NCBI GenBank assembly: GCA_020631735.1 | Contig: CM036160.1 | Location: 1,596,407 to 1,660,406, forward strand | Direction: 5' to 3' | Length of the DNA stretch: 64,000 nt | From: Saccharum officinarum | Lineage: Eukaryota; Streptophyta; Magnoliopsida; Poales; Poaceae | Shown: piece after piece, positions 48,416 through 58,530 of the stretch | Layout: each line of letters starts with the position of its first letter | Numbering within the stretch: the stretch's first letter is position 1 | Made by a program: the position numbers and the translations under genes | Notes under the pieces: model-generated | The model's input: only the letters and a program-made list of their open reading frames with translations | Databases searched by the model: none | What the model was told of the DNA's origin: nothing

Positions 48416-49010
48416 CATCCTCACCAAACTCTAGGGTTTGTAATGATGAAGTATCAGAATCACAATTCTTTGATATACCAGTGTTTCGTGGAGACTGTTA
48501 AGTTGAACATCCATCTAGAACAAGAGTTTCACTCAGCCACAACTGAACAATGGACTATGCCTTGAATTGATAGTTTTGTGTGAGAAGAGATTCACTCAAG
48601 TCCTTAGCTGATACTAGGCTGCAAAAGGGATCCCCGTTGTTTTGAAGCATATAAGTCACACTTCTGTGCCTTTCATGAGTATTTAGGGATTACTCGAGTC
48701 ACATAGACTATGACCAGGAGTCTGACTCATATAGGTGTATTCCTCAAAAGATGTTCTGTAGGACAACATCTCACCTTTATAAGACTCTTAGAATACATTA
48801 AGGTAAATACCATCCTGCCTTACAGATAGGAAAGATGTGCATCAGAAATGAGTCAAGAAAGGGATCTTTCCTCTCAATCTACTCCTAGCTTGTTTCACCA
48901 CTCTACTTCATGGGATCTCCGATCACATAGAGCATGTTACCACTATAGTAGATTTCATGTGGGTCTCATACCCATTTCTCTCGATGCACTTTCTATCACA
49001 TTTATTCGAT
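48416..49010 (-). other. 3' internal region of the copia element, non-coding
   Basis: Between protease remnant and 3' LTR. No RT or integrase motif found, so most of pol has been deleted. Confidence 0.6.
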
Positions 49011-50074
49011 TCAAGAACATTTATTCGATTCAAGAACAACTTTGTAGCCATCTCGACATAACATAGATGCACTAACAAGATTCTTCTTTATGGAGGGCAC
49101 ATGCTGCACGCTCTTCAATAGCACCGTCTTCCCCGAAGTAAACTTCAGAATGACCGTACCAACACCAAGAACATGAGCACGCGACCTATTCCCCATCAAC
49201 AAGGCGCCAGACCTCTCGACCTGATAGGAAGAGAACAAAGAGACATCAGCACACATATGAATATTTGCACCACTATCCATCCACCACTCAGGTGAATTAC
49301 AAACTGAAAGAACAAATGGTAAAGAATTACCATACCCAGATGTTCCATCTCCAGTCTCAGTAGTTACAACATTGGCTGATTTCTTGTCCTGTGTGGACTT
49401 GCAGTCAAGGCACTCTCTTGCCCAATGCTGATCACTGCCACAGACAAAGCATCCTCCCTTTCCCTTGTTATTTTTGTTCTTCTTCTTAAACTGTGATGTT
49501 TGAATAGGCTGAGGTGTATTCTCTTGCTTGTTCTGGTTTTTCTTCTTGTTAAACTTGCGGAATTTCTTCTGCACCACATTAGCAATAGAGGTCTCAACAC
49601 CTTTCCCATTATCCTTTGCTCTAGCCCTCTCCTCAACATCAAGAGTACCGATGAGTTCTTCAACATTGAACTCCTGTCTCTTATGCTTGAGGGAGGTGGC
49701 AAAATCCTTCTAAGAAGGTGGTAACTTGGCGATTATACTGCCAGCCACAAACTTGTCAGGCAAAGGACAAGGAAATAGTTCAAGTTCCTTAACTATGACT
49801 GAAACTCACGAGCCAGTTCCACTACAGATCAGTTCTCAACCATCTTGTAGTCATACAGCTGCTCCATGAGATACAGCTCGCTACCAGCATCGGTAACTCC
49901 AAACTTTCCAACAAGTGCATCCCACAGATCTTTCCCTATAGGGAGAATGATATAGCTTTTCTGGAACTTTGTGTCAAGTGCACTAATCACTGCACCTCGA
50001 AAGAGATTGTCATCAGCCTTAAACTTAGCCTCATCCTCAGGAGACAAGTTAGCAGGCTTGCCCTCAGCGGCATG

Positions 50075-52297
50075 TGAATGTCCCTAGTTTGGTTTTGGCT
50101 AATTGATGAAACCTAGGACTAACCTTTGTATCTAAGTGGATGATTTAGATAAAGGTGGTCATTGCATATGAGACATGACATTGACTCATATGACCAAGAT
50201 GGTGAAGACCAAGATGAGGCTTGGCTCGATGGACCGGTTGTGAAGGTGAAGGGCAAGTCGAGGCTTCGAAGCGAAGGACCATGCGATGGTGAAGCTTGAG
50301 CAAGACTTAGCGCCGATGGACTGATGCAACGGTGAAGAGTAAGTGAAGTCAAGGTCGATGGATCGAGACGGTCATGTGATGATATGAAGTGGATCATATC
50401 ATTTGGAGAAACAAAGTGGGCTCAAGGCAAAGGTATAACCATAGGGCCATTTTGTTTTACACTCAAGACACCATAGAGGGTGTGAGTGGTTTAGGATCGA
50501 TAGCCGAACTATTAAGAGGGGAAGTCTTATCGGTTATTCGATGCACGGGTGCCACTAGATGAATTCATGAAGTGCATTGCATGTAGGGCCTAGTGAGCTA
50601 ATTGGAAAACCTTTGAAAATGATTGAGAAAAAGCTAACACACAAGCACATGGAGATGTACACTTGATGGTGTTGGCACATTTGCAAAGGTGGCGTTGGTC
50701 GCGCTGTGGTTTATGGGTAGAGAGGGGTTTGGGTTCCTCTCTCCCTCCCGCCGAGCGTGCGAGCGCGGGATTCAGGCGATTTCAGGGAAATGAAATGCCT
50801 ATTTTCCACTACGCCGGAAGTCGGAAAAGAAACGGAGGCGAACGGGGTCACTAAGATGACCGGACGCTGCACCGGACGCGGTCACTCGCGGGACCGGCGC
50901 GTCCGGTCAGGCGCCTTGAGGGAACTGCAGTTCGCAAGGTCGATCGGACGCGATGAGCGTCCGGTCACACACGATCGGACGCGTCCGGTCATCGAGGGAG
51001 CTTACTGGACTCCGACCGGACGCTCGCACTGTCGCATCCGGTCATCTTCTGGAGCGCGTCCGGTCATTGCTTCGCGGGCGCGGGTGCTGTGCGCATCGGC
51101 GCGTCCGGTCATTGCTTCGCGGGCACGCGGTACTGTGCGACCGGCGCGTCCGGTCGTTTGAGCAGCGCGTCCGGTCATAGCGTTTGACCGTTGGCGCACA
51201 GTGACCATTGGAGGATCTAACGGTCACGTTTGAATTCGAGGGACACGTGGACGTCGCAGGGCGACCAGACGCGGTGAAGCGTGTCCGGTCAGTTTCGACC
51301 GGCGCGTCCGGTCATCCCGAAAAAACGGTCAGTGGAGTGGCAACGGCTCTATTTGGATGTGATGCTTATAAATACTCATTGGCCGGCCCTTGGGGAGGTC
51401 TCTTGGCATTTCTAACACTCTTGTGCATCCTTTGAGCTAGAGCTACTCCTCCTACTCATCTCTCTTGCTTGTTTGCAAATCAAAAGTGAGATTGAGTGAT
51501 CCCAAAGTGCATTGCATAGCTTGAGGGCATCTAGTGGCACTTGTGGGTGGTTTAACCGGTGGATTTCTTGTTACTCTTGGAGAGTACCGCTCCTAGCCGG
51601 CTTGGAGATTGTTGGAGGCGTTGGCAAGAGAAGGTGATTGTTCTTGGCCACCTCCGGTTGTTTGTGAGAGGTTCTTGTGCTTTCCTCGGCGGGACGCCAA
51701 AAGCAACTCTAGTGGAATGCGCGTGTCATTGAGTTACCTCACTTGAGAGTGGCGTCTTGCGGTGCCTTGCGGGGCGTGCCTTGAGGGGCAAGTGACTTGA
51801 GGGTCACATCGGGGAACCATCTAAGTGTTGGTCGACACAACCGGTGACGTAGCTTGTCGGTGCACAAGTGAACACCGGGTGAACAAAAATATTGTGTCTC
51901 TTGTCTCCCGGTGATTGGTCTTTATATTGAGTTGTTGTCAATATTGATTGATTGTATATCATCTTGGTGATTGGCAACATCTTCTCCTCACCGTCGGTAT
52001 AAGAATCACAATCCTCTCTCTTGCACTTATCTTTACTAGATTATCTTGTGTAGCTCTAGTAGTAGCTTTGCTAGTAGTGTTGTTAGCTTGTTGTCTAGTG
52101 TTAAATTAGTGACATAGCTCTTGTGTGAACTAGAGATCATAATCTACTAGACTTGTGGATAGGAGGCTTGCATCACCACCTTTGGCTAAGCAAAACTCGC
52201 TTTACGCCGTTTGTTATTCTAACAAGTTTGCTTAGTAGTGCTTGTAGAATTTTTTTTATAGGCTATTCACCCCCCTCTAGCCATCTAGGACTTTACA
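50075..52297. mobile_element. Solo LTR nested in gag, TSD GCATG (Sirevirus-like)
   Basis: The 2,223-bp block starts tgaatgtccctag and ends ggactttaca, flanked by gcatg at 50070-50074 and 52298-52302. The right end carries ctattcacccccctctagcc, a phrase typical of LTR ends in maize and sorghum copia/Sirevirus elements. Many gcgtccggtca / gaccggacgc units lie at 50860-51320. No coding frame of retroviral type is present, so a solo LTR formed by LTR-LTR recombination is the simplest reading. Confidence 0.85.
50860..51320. repeat. Array of CGTCCGGTC / GACCGGACG units
   Basis: About fifteen units in both orientations, often as palindromic pairs. CpG-rich. Similar palindromic CGGAC/GTCCG motifs are described in Sirevirus LTRs. 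Confidence 0.75.
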
Positions 52298-52437
52298 GCA
52301 TGATAACAAGACATAGCAGTTAGCCACAATTCCATCTTAGCTTTCCAGATCAAGAAGTTTTTACCATCAAAAGGATCAGGCTTCAACACAGCAGCAAAAC
52401 CTCTGACAGAAAAATGCCTATATTTAGGTTTTTGGAT

Positions 52438-53596
52438 TGTTAGAATATTAAGCAATTTCCATGTCATTTTAATTCCAGAAATTAACGTTATGATGATGAC
52501 ATATAAAAGATTATTAACCATTGAAATCATGATATCAAACATATCCATAACAATATGGAACATGTGACCAATCATCATGTGAAGCATGTGATTATTTAAA
52601 ATATAAAAGCAAGATATATGAAGCATAACAGTAAGGTAAAACATATATCTCATAACAGCAATAAACATGTGACAGCATGTGAAACGACATGACAGAACTA
52701 CTGAAACATACAGACAACAATGTATGAAACAACTTGACTGAACCAACAAAACAAGCAGATATGGTATATATCTTGTAACAAAAACAGACAGTAGAAAACT
52801 GATGAAACAGAATATTAGAACATACGAAACATACTCATGACAGCATACGAAACAGCTGGCAAGAACTATTGAAACATATAGGTTCTGGAAAGCATAAAAC
52901 AGGGAGAAGATGTACAGTTCATACCCTCCCAAGTGCTCCGATGATCCCAATCCTTGTCCTGTCTCCAGCGTCATGTCGTAGGAGATGATGAAGACGAACT
53001 CCTCCAGGAAGAAGATGAAGAAATCGAGGAAGACGACGACGAACGGCGGCGGCGATTCGGGCAGTCGCGTAGACACTCCCCAAAAACCTAATTGCCGATC
53101 CCTCGTGCAAGGTCTCGAACGGCAAGGGCTTCGGAGGCCCCTGCCCTCTCCCTTCTCCGTGCGCGCGGATTGAGGAGATGGAGAAACCTTCGTTGTGGCT
53201 GAAATGTGGTTCTATATTCTCTCTCATGTACCGAAGAGACAGGGCTCTCTCCTTTATCTATGCGGCTGGGAGAGGAAGGAGGTGGGGGCGGGCATATGAA
53301 GAGTTCAACTCCCAGTTGAAACTTCTGCGGTTAGTGAGTGCTAAAAATTACCACACCACGCCTCGCCCGCCACGCCCACGGCCCGGCCGGCGGCGGCGGC
53401 GGAGCACGCGCGTGTGTGGCACGCCTTTGTTCAATTCTTAACTTCTCAATTTAAACAGAATAACTTCTACCATATAAGTCAAGTCAAGGACCCTTAAAAT
53501 TCCAATCCGGTACAACTCATATTGTCCATAATTACACACCATAGAGTTTATTGATTTATTAAACTTAAATGGGTCTGGCCCATAATAAATCCAACA
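52438..53596 (-). repeat. 5' LTR of the nested copia element
   Basis: Minus-strand LTR with TGTTGG...CTAACA ends. The right end abuts the target duplication ttatc. The sequence after the LTR does not match a standard Met-tRNA binding site. Confidence 0.85.
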
Positions 53597-53601
53597 TTAT
53601 C

Positions 53602-54330
53602 TCCTCTAAGGCAGATATATTCAGTTTGGGTGTCATAATCGTAGAGATAATCACAGGTCACAGGGGCTATCCCAATATTGGCGAGAGAACATCTATCAAG
53701 CACTATACAGATGAAGTAAGATTATCAAGCACTATACCGTAATTTTCTACCTTATGCAAATGTTTTCTTTGAGAAATTACTCATGCAAATGTTTAGGTGG
53801 TTGGAAGTTGGAAGAACAGAATTCTAGAAATAACACCCATGCATATGTCACCGGGAAGGCATGTCCAACAAGTGGAGCAATGCATCTCTATAGCCCTGAA
53901 GTGCCTGGAACCTGATTTGGAGAAAAGGCCTACTTCACTGGTCATAGTTCAAAGTCTAAATGCAATAGAACCAAAATATAGGTCTCCTGGGAAAACCCCC
54001 CGTGTTGCTGAGAAGGTATGACTCTCAATGCGCACTATGCTTCTACAGATTTAATGTCATAAGAGTGCCTAAATAAATATGGATGTCTGAAGAAAATAAC
54101 CACTCATGCTTCATTTTCTGACCATAATTAGCGTCACTGTTATAGTTGTAGTGCAATTATTTGTTTCTGTTGTTAGAAATTAACCCTCACAACGACAACC
54201 TATTCATTATCCATGCAGCGAAGCATTGATTGGATTTATCGAGATGAACAGGCAAGATGTATCACATACGACACCAAAGGCTTGGTAGTTGTTTACGAGC
54301 TTCAGCCGAAGGCTAAATTCTTGAGGCAGG
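53602..54330 (+). pseudogene. Receptor-like cytoplasmic kinase, 3' part
   Basis: Directly after the target duplication the exon continues SSKADIFSLGVIIVEIITGH and ends at 53715 (donor gtaag). The next exon, 53797-54015, encodes VEQCISIALKCLEPDLEKRP, the conserved end of the kinase domain with its Arg. A further exon from 54219 encodes SIDWIYRDEQARCITYD and YELQPKAKF, not a standard kinase part. This last exon runs into the D53-like fragment without a visible stop in its own frame. Confidence 0.8.
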
Positions 54331-54792
54331 CGGGGGGCCGCCCCGGGGGAGGAAAATTGCCGCCGCATCACCGACATCCTCGCCTGTGGACGCAACCCCA
54401 TGATCGTCAGTGCCAGGGCCACGTCCGCTGCCGCCGACTTCACCAAGGTGTCACCATACCACATCCTCCCCATCGCCCCCACCACTGTCAATCATTAAAC
54501 AGACCTCCTCACTGTCATGGCGGCACGGATGCCGCCCGGTTCTAGCCTCATCTTCAGCATTGGTGACCTCAAGGACCTAGTGCCCAACAAGGCCGACCTC
54601 CAGGACGTGGCTCGCCGGGTGGTGGCGGAGGTCACGGTCCTGCTCAAGATGTATAGAGCTGCCGGCCGCCAGACGGTCTGGGTCATGGGCTGGTCGGCCA
54701 CCTTGACCTATATTGCCTTCCTTTCCAAGTTCCCGCGCGTCGACGAGGACTGGGAACTCCAGCTGCTGCCAATCGCATCAGGTGGGAATTAA
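54331..54792 (+). pseudogene. D53/SMAX1-LIKE (Clp ATPase-type) protein fragment
   Basis: The frame ending at the TAA 54790-54792 reads ENCRRITDILACGRNPMIV, then ASPYH-type text (KVSPYHILPI), IFSIGDLKDLVPNKADLQD, ARRVVAEVTVLLKMYRAAGR, VWVMGWSA and WELQLLPI. This is the region after the N-terminal Clp repeats of D53/SMXL proteins, repressors in strigolactone and karrikin signalling. One in-frame TAA (54496-54498) splits it. No upstream Clp-N part and no downstream EAR or D2 part is present. It is much GC-richer than its surroundings. It is a broken, partial copy. Confidence 0.85.
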
Positions 54793-55554
54793 AGATGATT
54801 GAGATGAGATGGAGCAAATATGTGCAATGCAGAGCTCGAAGACCCAATGAGAACAAACAAAACATATATCACTTCTCCCTTCGCTGCAAGATAAACGAAA
54901 AACCATTCATATATTGTGCTTTTGTCATATGCCTAGTGTGTTATTCCTATCTTTTTGCAACTCCTGTTTTCGGTGCGAAATAAGTGGGGCAGAACACAAA
55001 GATAATTTTATCCTCGGTTAAGCTCTTTTTTTTATGTCACTAATGTGAAGTAATGCTCTGTATTACAATCATATTTATATGATTCCAACATGAGAGCGTT
55101 GCATGCTCCATTAGTTTCGTTGGGTGTGTTTGGTTTTACTAATATTTACTGGAGAGGGGCCAGAGCTACATTTTAGACTCTGTGTCTCCACTAGAGTTTC
55201 CAAACCTATTTTAGTGGGCCGTCCGATGAGCACAAAAGTAATCAAATACAGTAAGACGTAACCAAACACCAGCCATATATTTGTTTGCTATTTTGCAGCT
55301 GACATTACTTTGTTTTCTGTTGAAGATGGACTGCTATTTCGCCAAGTATTCTCTGTCAGCAAATTTTGTACATGATAGTTTGTTAGCGTGTCACATGCAC
55401 GAGCCACAGTCTGTGTGTGACACCGTGTGTGCCGGAGTAGTTGTGGGTGCAGCGAGAAGCCGAGAATAGCTCGCACAGCCTGCATTGTGCACATTGTGCA
55501 CCCTGGGCACGTTATTCCGCTGTGCATAGTGGGGATGGACTCGGCACAGTCGTG
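54793..55554. other. Intergenic, no gene recognised
   Basis: AT-rich. Around 55125-55270 there is a MITE-like inverted pair (gggtgtgtttggttttac with gtaaccaaacaccagcc). Otherwise nothing recognised. Confidence 0.4.
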
Positions 55555-57240
55555 GCTAGAAAGAAGGCCCGTTTAGCAAACGGAAATGCTGGGAAGCGAG
55601 CGTCCATCCGCCCGGACGCTTAGTTGACGGGCCACGTTTCCAGCCCAATAACCTTCCGCTCCTTTGTTTCTTAAAATTGCTCATCCACTCACTCCTATCG
55701 CTCATATCCGCTTGCCTGTTGCCTCCGAGTGCAACACTCTACTCATCCACTTATTTCCATCTAATCCATTCGCTTCCTTGCCCCTCTTTTCTCTCTCCCC
55801 AATTTGCTCCCTTGTGCGCATCCAACACAGAGCAACGAGCACCGATGGTCTGCGGCATGCGGGTGAGCCACAGTGTGGTGGCACAGAGGCAACAAAGACC
55901 CAGCGGCCTATGGTCTGCGCAAAGGCAAGCTCGCATCGACGCGGAGGCAAGCGAGCCCTAGCAGCAGTCACTTGTGCACGACGACGTGAGGCCAGCAAGC
56001 CACACGAGCGATGGCATGGAGGCAAGAGAGCTCCGCGTCACATGCTCCGCGCAAAGGCGAGCTCGTGGCGGCGCAGAGGCAGACAAGCCCGATGGCAGCC
56101 GCTCGTGCTCGATGACGCTAGGCCAATGAGCCGCTTCCAAGGCACAGCACTCAGCCACTGGGCCTGCCAGGCACGACGTGCTCGGCGCTCGGCTACCGGC
56201 CCTGCCAGGCACACGGCATGCTGCTGCCCTCTCCCAGTCATGCAACCGTTGCCTCCTAGCCGCGTTGTGAGGCCGATGCCTCCCTTCTGCATTGTGCAGC
56301 CAATGTCTCCCTTCCACGTCATGCAGCCACCGCCTCTAAGCCGCTGCCTCCGGTGAACTCCACACGCTGACGAGCCTCCATTCTCCCGAGCAGCAAGTAA
56401 ATGTTGCGCTGCAGTAAAAGCGCATGTTGCAAGCATATGTTTCAATTGTTTAAAATGTTTCAGAGGTATGTTGCAAGTGCTTCATACGGATGTTGCAAAA
56501 CTAGATCGAGATGTTGCACTTGTTGATATGTTCCAAATGTTCATATGTTTTTAGTCTTATGTTGCAGAAGTGTTTTCATGTTGCAAGTTGTAAGTGTTTC
56601 ATATGGATATTGCATATGTTGCAGTGGCTATACACTATGTTGCAAGTGTATTGCTCCCATTGTTTCAGGTGCTTCAGACGTATGTTGCACGTGTTTTATC
56701 TGGGTATTACATATGTTTCACGCATATGTTTGAAAGTGTTTCATCTGGATGTTGTATATGCTTCACACATATGTTGCAAGTGCTTCATCTGGATGTTGCA
56801 TATGTTCTGCAATGGCTACACACGTGTTTCCCTAGTGTTTCATACGTATGTTGCAAGTGTTTTATCTAGATGTTGCAAAAGTAGATCTAGAGTTATATAT
56901 GTTGCAGTGATACCCATCTGTAGCAGCCACTTACTACAGCTGCTAGACCCGCCTGCATGCTCGTAGGTGTGGAGGGGGCACCATGGTGCGACCGTGGGAC
57001 ATAGAGCGGAGCGGGACACGAAGCGCACACAGGCCACGGTGCGGGTGTGGGACATGGAGTGGCATGGGCCATAGTGCTGGGCGTGAGACACGGTGCAGGC
57101 ACGGGACATGGAGCGGCACGGGCCCCACGTGAAGCAGGCACAGCAAGTGCGGGCGTCCGAATGCTAGCCCCATCCGGATGTCCGAACGCTAGCCCCGTCT
57201 GAACGTGGTCCGAGCACTAGACGTACTGTTTGGCAAACAC
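55555..57240. mobile_element. Repeat-rich DNA transposon, probably Mutator-like non-autonomous
   Basis: GC-rich termini with gcgtccatccgcccggacgc near 55600 and gcgggcgtccgaatgc ... ggatgtccgaacgctagc near 57160 are candidate inverted ends. The inside has a GC-rich Ala/Arg-coding stretch (55700-56370) and an array of TGTTGCAAGTGTTTC-type units. Long frames inside are by-products of the repeats. The class is an inference from similar grass repeats. Confidence 0.45.
56405..56920 (+). repeat. Degenerate tandem array of TGTTGCAAGTGTTTCATCTGGA-like units
   Basis: The phrases atgttgca, agtgtttcat and ctggatgttgcatatg recur about every 20-45 bases, roughly fifteen times. The array is AT-rich and flanked by GC-rich sequence. 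Confidence 0.8.
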
Positions 57241-57254
57241 ACGTTTGGCTAAAA

Positions 57255-57545
57255 CACTACTACTGCTACAGATTGCTTATCACCGCCGGTTCCAAAATCT
57301 ACTACCAGTTTTCGTCCCTTGGTGGTGAAAATCGCCTCGGTGGTGAAAGCCGTTGGTGATTAGAACGGTTATCACCAAGGCTACGAGGTTGTGTTACCAA
57401 CTGACGGTGACAGATCGTTAGTGATGGGAACAGTTATCACCGTGGCTACGAGGTTCGTGTTACCAACCGACAATGATGGGGCTTCCATAAATCCTACAAT
57501 TAGGCCAAAAAGCAAAAAAAAAATTAAATAAAAAAGAATCCCGGA
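57255..57545 (+). mobile_element. CACTA-type transposon end
   Basis: Starts cactactactgctacaga, followed by sub-terminal units such as tatcaccgccggttcc, ggttatcaccaaggctacg and cgtgttaccaac, several in repeated pairs. Only one terminus found. Confidence 0.55.
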
Positions 57546-57550
57546 AAGCC

Positions 57551-58110
57551 CTACTAGTACAAAAAAAAACGGTATTATAAAGGTGCCTGGGATCCCTCTA
57601 GCGGCCACTGACTTTCCTCCTCTACAAACCAAAGATTCTAGAGGCAGCTGTATCTTGAACTGTCTCTATAAGTCATTGCCTAGGAAATCACGAATTGTAC
57701 CCAAAAAATAGTGAATTTATTTTAGTACCGGGAGACCCCACAAATCAATTTTTTCGTGTGAAGAGCGCACGCCCTTCGTGGCCGCAGGGGCTCAAACCCG
57801 CGACCTTATGCCTCACGCATATCTCCTCTAATCACTTCACCCACAAGTGACTTTTGTCCATATTAGATACTTGTTCTCCTCTATTTATCTTCGTCCAATT
57901 TTGAATGAGTATCTGGGAGACTGGGACCCTAAACGAATTTCAATCAAAAAGTTGTCATCTACAAAGTTGTATAACTTTTCTAGATCTACAATTTTAGTTT
58001 TGGTCGTTTCTCCATCTGAGGCCGTTTGAAATTTTTGAATTTCAAATGTGAGAAATTCAAACATAATTTTCCTTGCATAGATGATTTCAAATGAAAAAAT
58101 TTCAATTACC
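57551..58110 (+). mobile_element. Second CACTA-like remnant
   Basis: Starts ctactagtacaaaaa. Includes a segment (57930-58060) related to the 150-bp units of the element at 29082-30376, such as ctacaaagttgtata and gatctacaattttag. On the minus strand at about 57775-57850 there is a B-box-like gggtttgagcccc. Confidence 0.45.
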
Positions 58111-58530
58111 ACTACTACAGAAACAATTTTCAGCAACAGGTGATATTTTCTCGCAGCTACTAGATCGAGGTAAATGTTTTCCTTGGCATCTATATACATT
58201 GGAGTTGTACCTTCTATTATACTCCCTTCATTTAAAAAAATAATTCTAACTCGGGACTAAGTTAAAGTATCTTAAGTTTGACTAACTATTGTCTACACCT
58301 AATAATATTAAAGAGCCAAGATTTTATCCTTTTTTTTGCCCACCTCCTCTTAACTATCAGATAGTTTAGAACAGTTCGCATCTAGCGATGATTGATATGG
58401 AGTCAGATTCCAAGACATATTGGGTCGTGCTCTTCTGTATCTAATATGTCCTCGTAACAGTTAGAACAACTTGCGCCTAGCGAAGATACAAAGTCTGATT
58501 CTAATATGTATTGAATTTCGCTGCAACTCT
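58111..58530. other. Transposon fragments before the gypsy LTR
   Basis: At 58112 cactactacagaaacaatt is another CACTA-type start without an identifiable partner. At 58222 ctcccttcatttaaaaaaat looks like a lone Stowaway end. Confidence 0.4.

Larger units (their letters stand above)
49011..52400 (-). pseudogene. Copia gag-protease remnant (split by a solo LTR)
   Basis: Starts near 52400 with LKPDPFDGKNFLIWKAKMEL, is interrupted at 52297-50075, and resumes with AAEGKPANLSPEDEAKFKAD. Removing the solo LTR rejoins the frame exactly (..YH|AAEG..). A stop follows LYDYKMVEN at 49829. Farther on come the CCHC knuckle CFVCGSDQHWARECLDC and the protease motif WWMDSGANIHMC (49577-49011). The frames do not connect. 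Confidence 0.8.
47238..53596 (-). mobile_element. Ty1/copia element inserted in the kinase exon, TSD TTATC
   Basis: Two LTR copies, 47238-48415 and 52438-53596, share about 1.1 kb and look more than 90 percent alike by eye. Outer ends are tgttag at the left and ccaaca at the right. The target duplication ttatc stands at 47233-47237 and 53597-53601. The left (3') LTR has lost its last 60 or so bases. Gag and protease remnants lie between on the minus strand. RT, integrase and RNase H are absent. A solo LTR is nested inside. Confidence 0.9.

Noticed and set aside
50075..52297. A protein-coding gene between 50.6 and 51.5 kb
   Set aside because: The frames arise from the CCGGAC repeat array. TG..CA ends and a 5-bp duplication show it is an LTR.
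56511..57173. Cys/His-rich ORFs resembling zinc-finger proteins
   Set aside because: The Cys and His codons come from the TGTTGCAAGTGTTTCAT repeat unit and its flanks, not from a protein family.
57775..57850. Possible tRNA gene on the minus strand (gggtttgagcccc)
   Set aside because: A B-box-like sequence is present, but I could not fold a cloverleaf or find an anticodon arm. More likely a transposon-borne or SINE-like relic.
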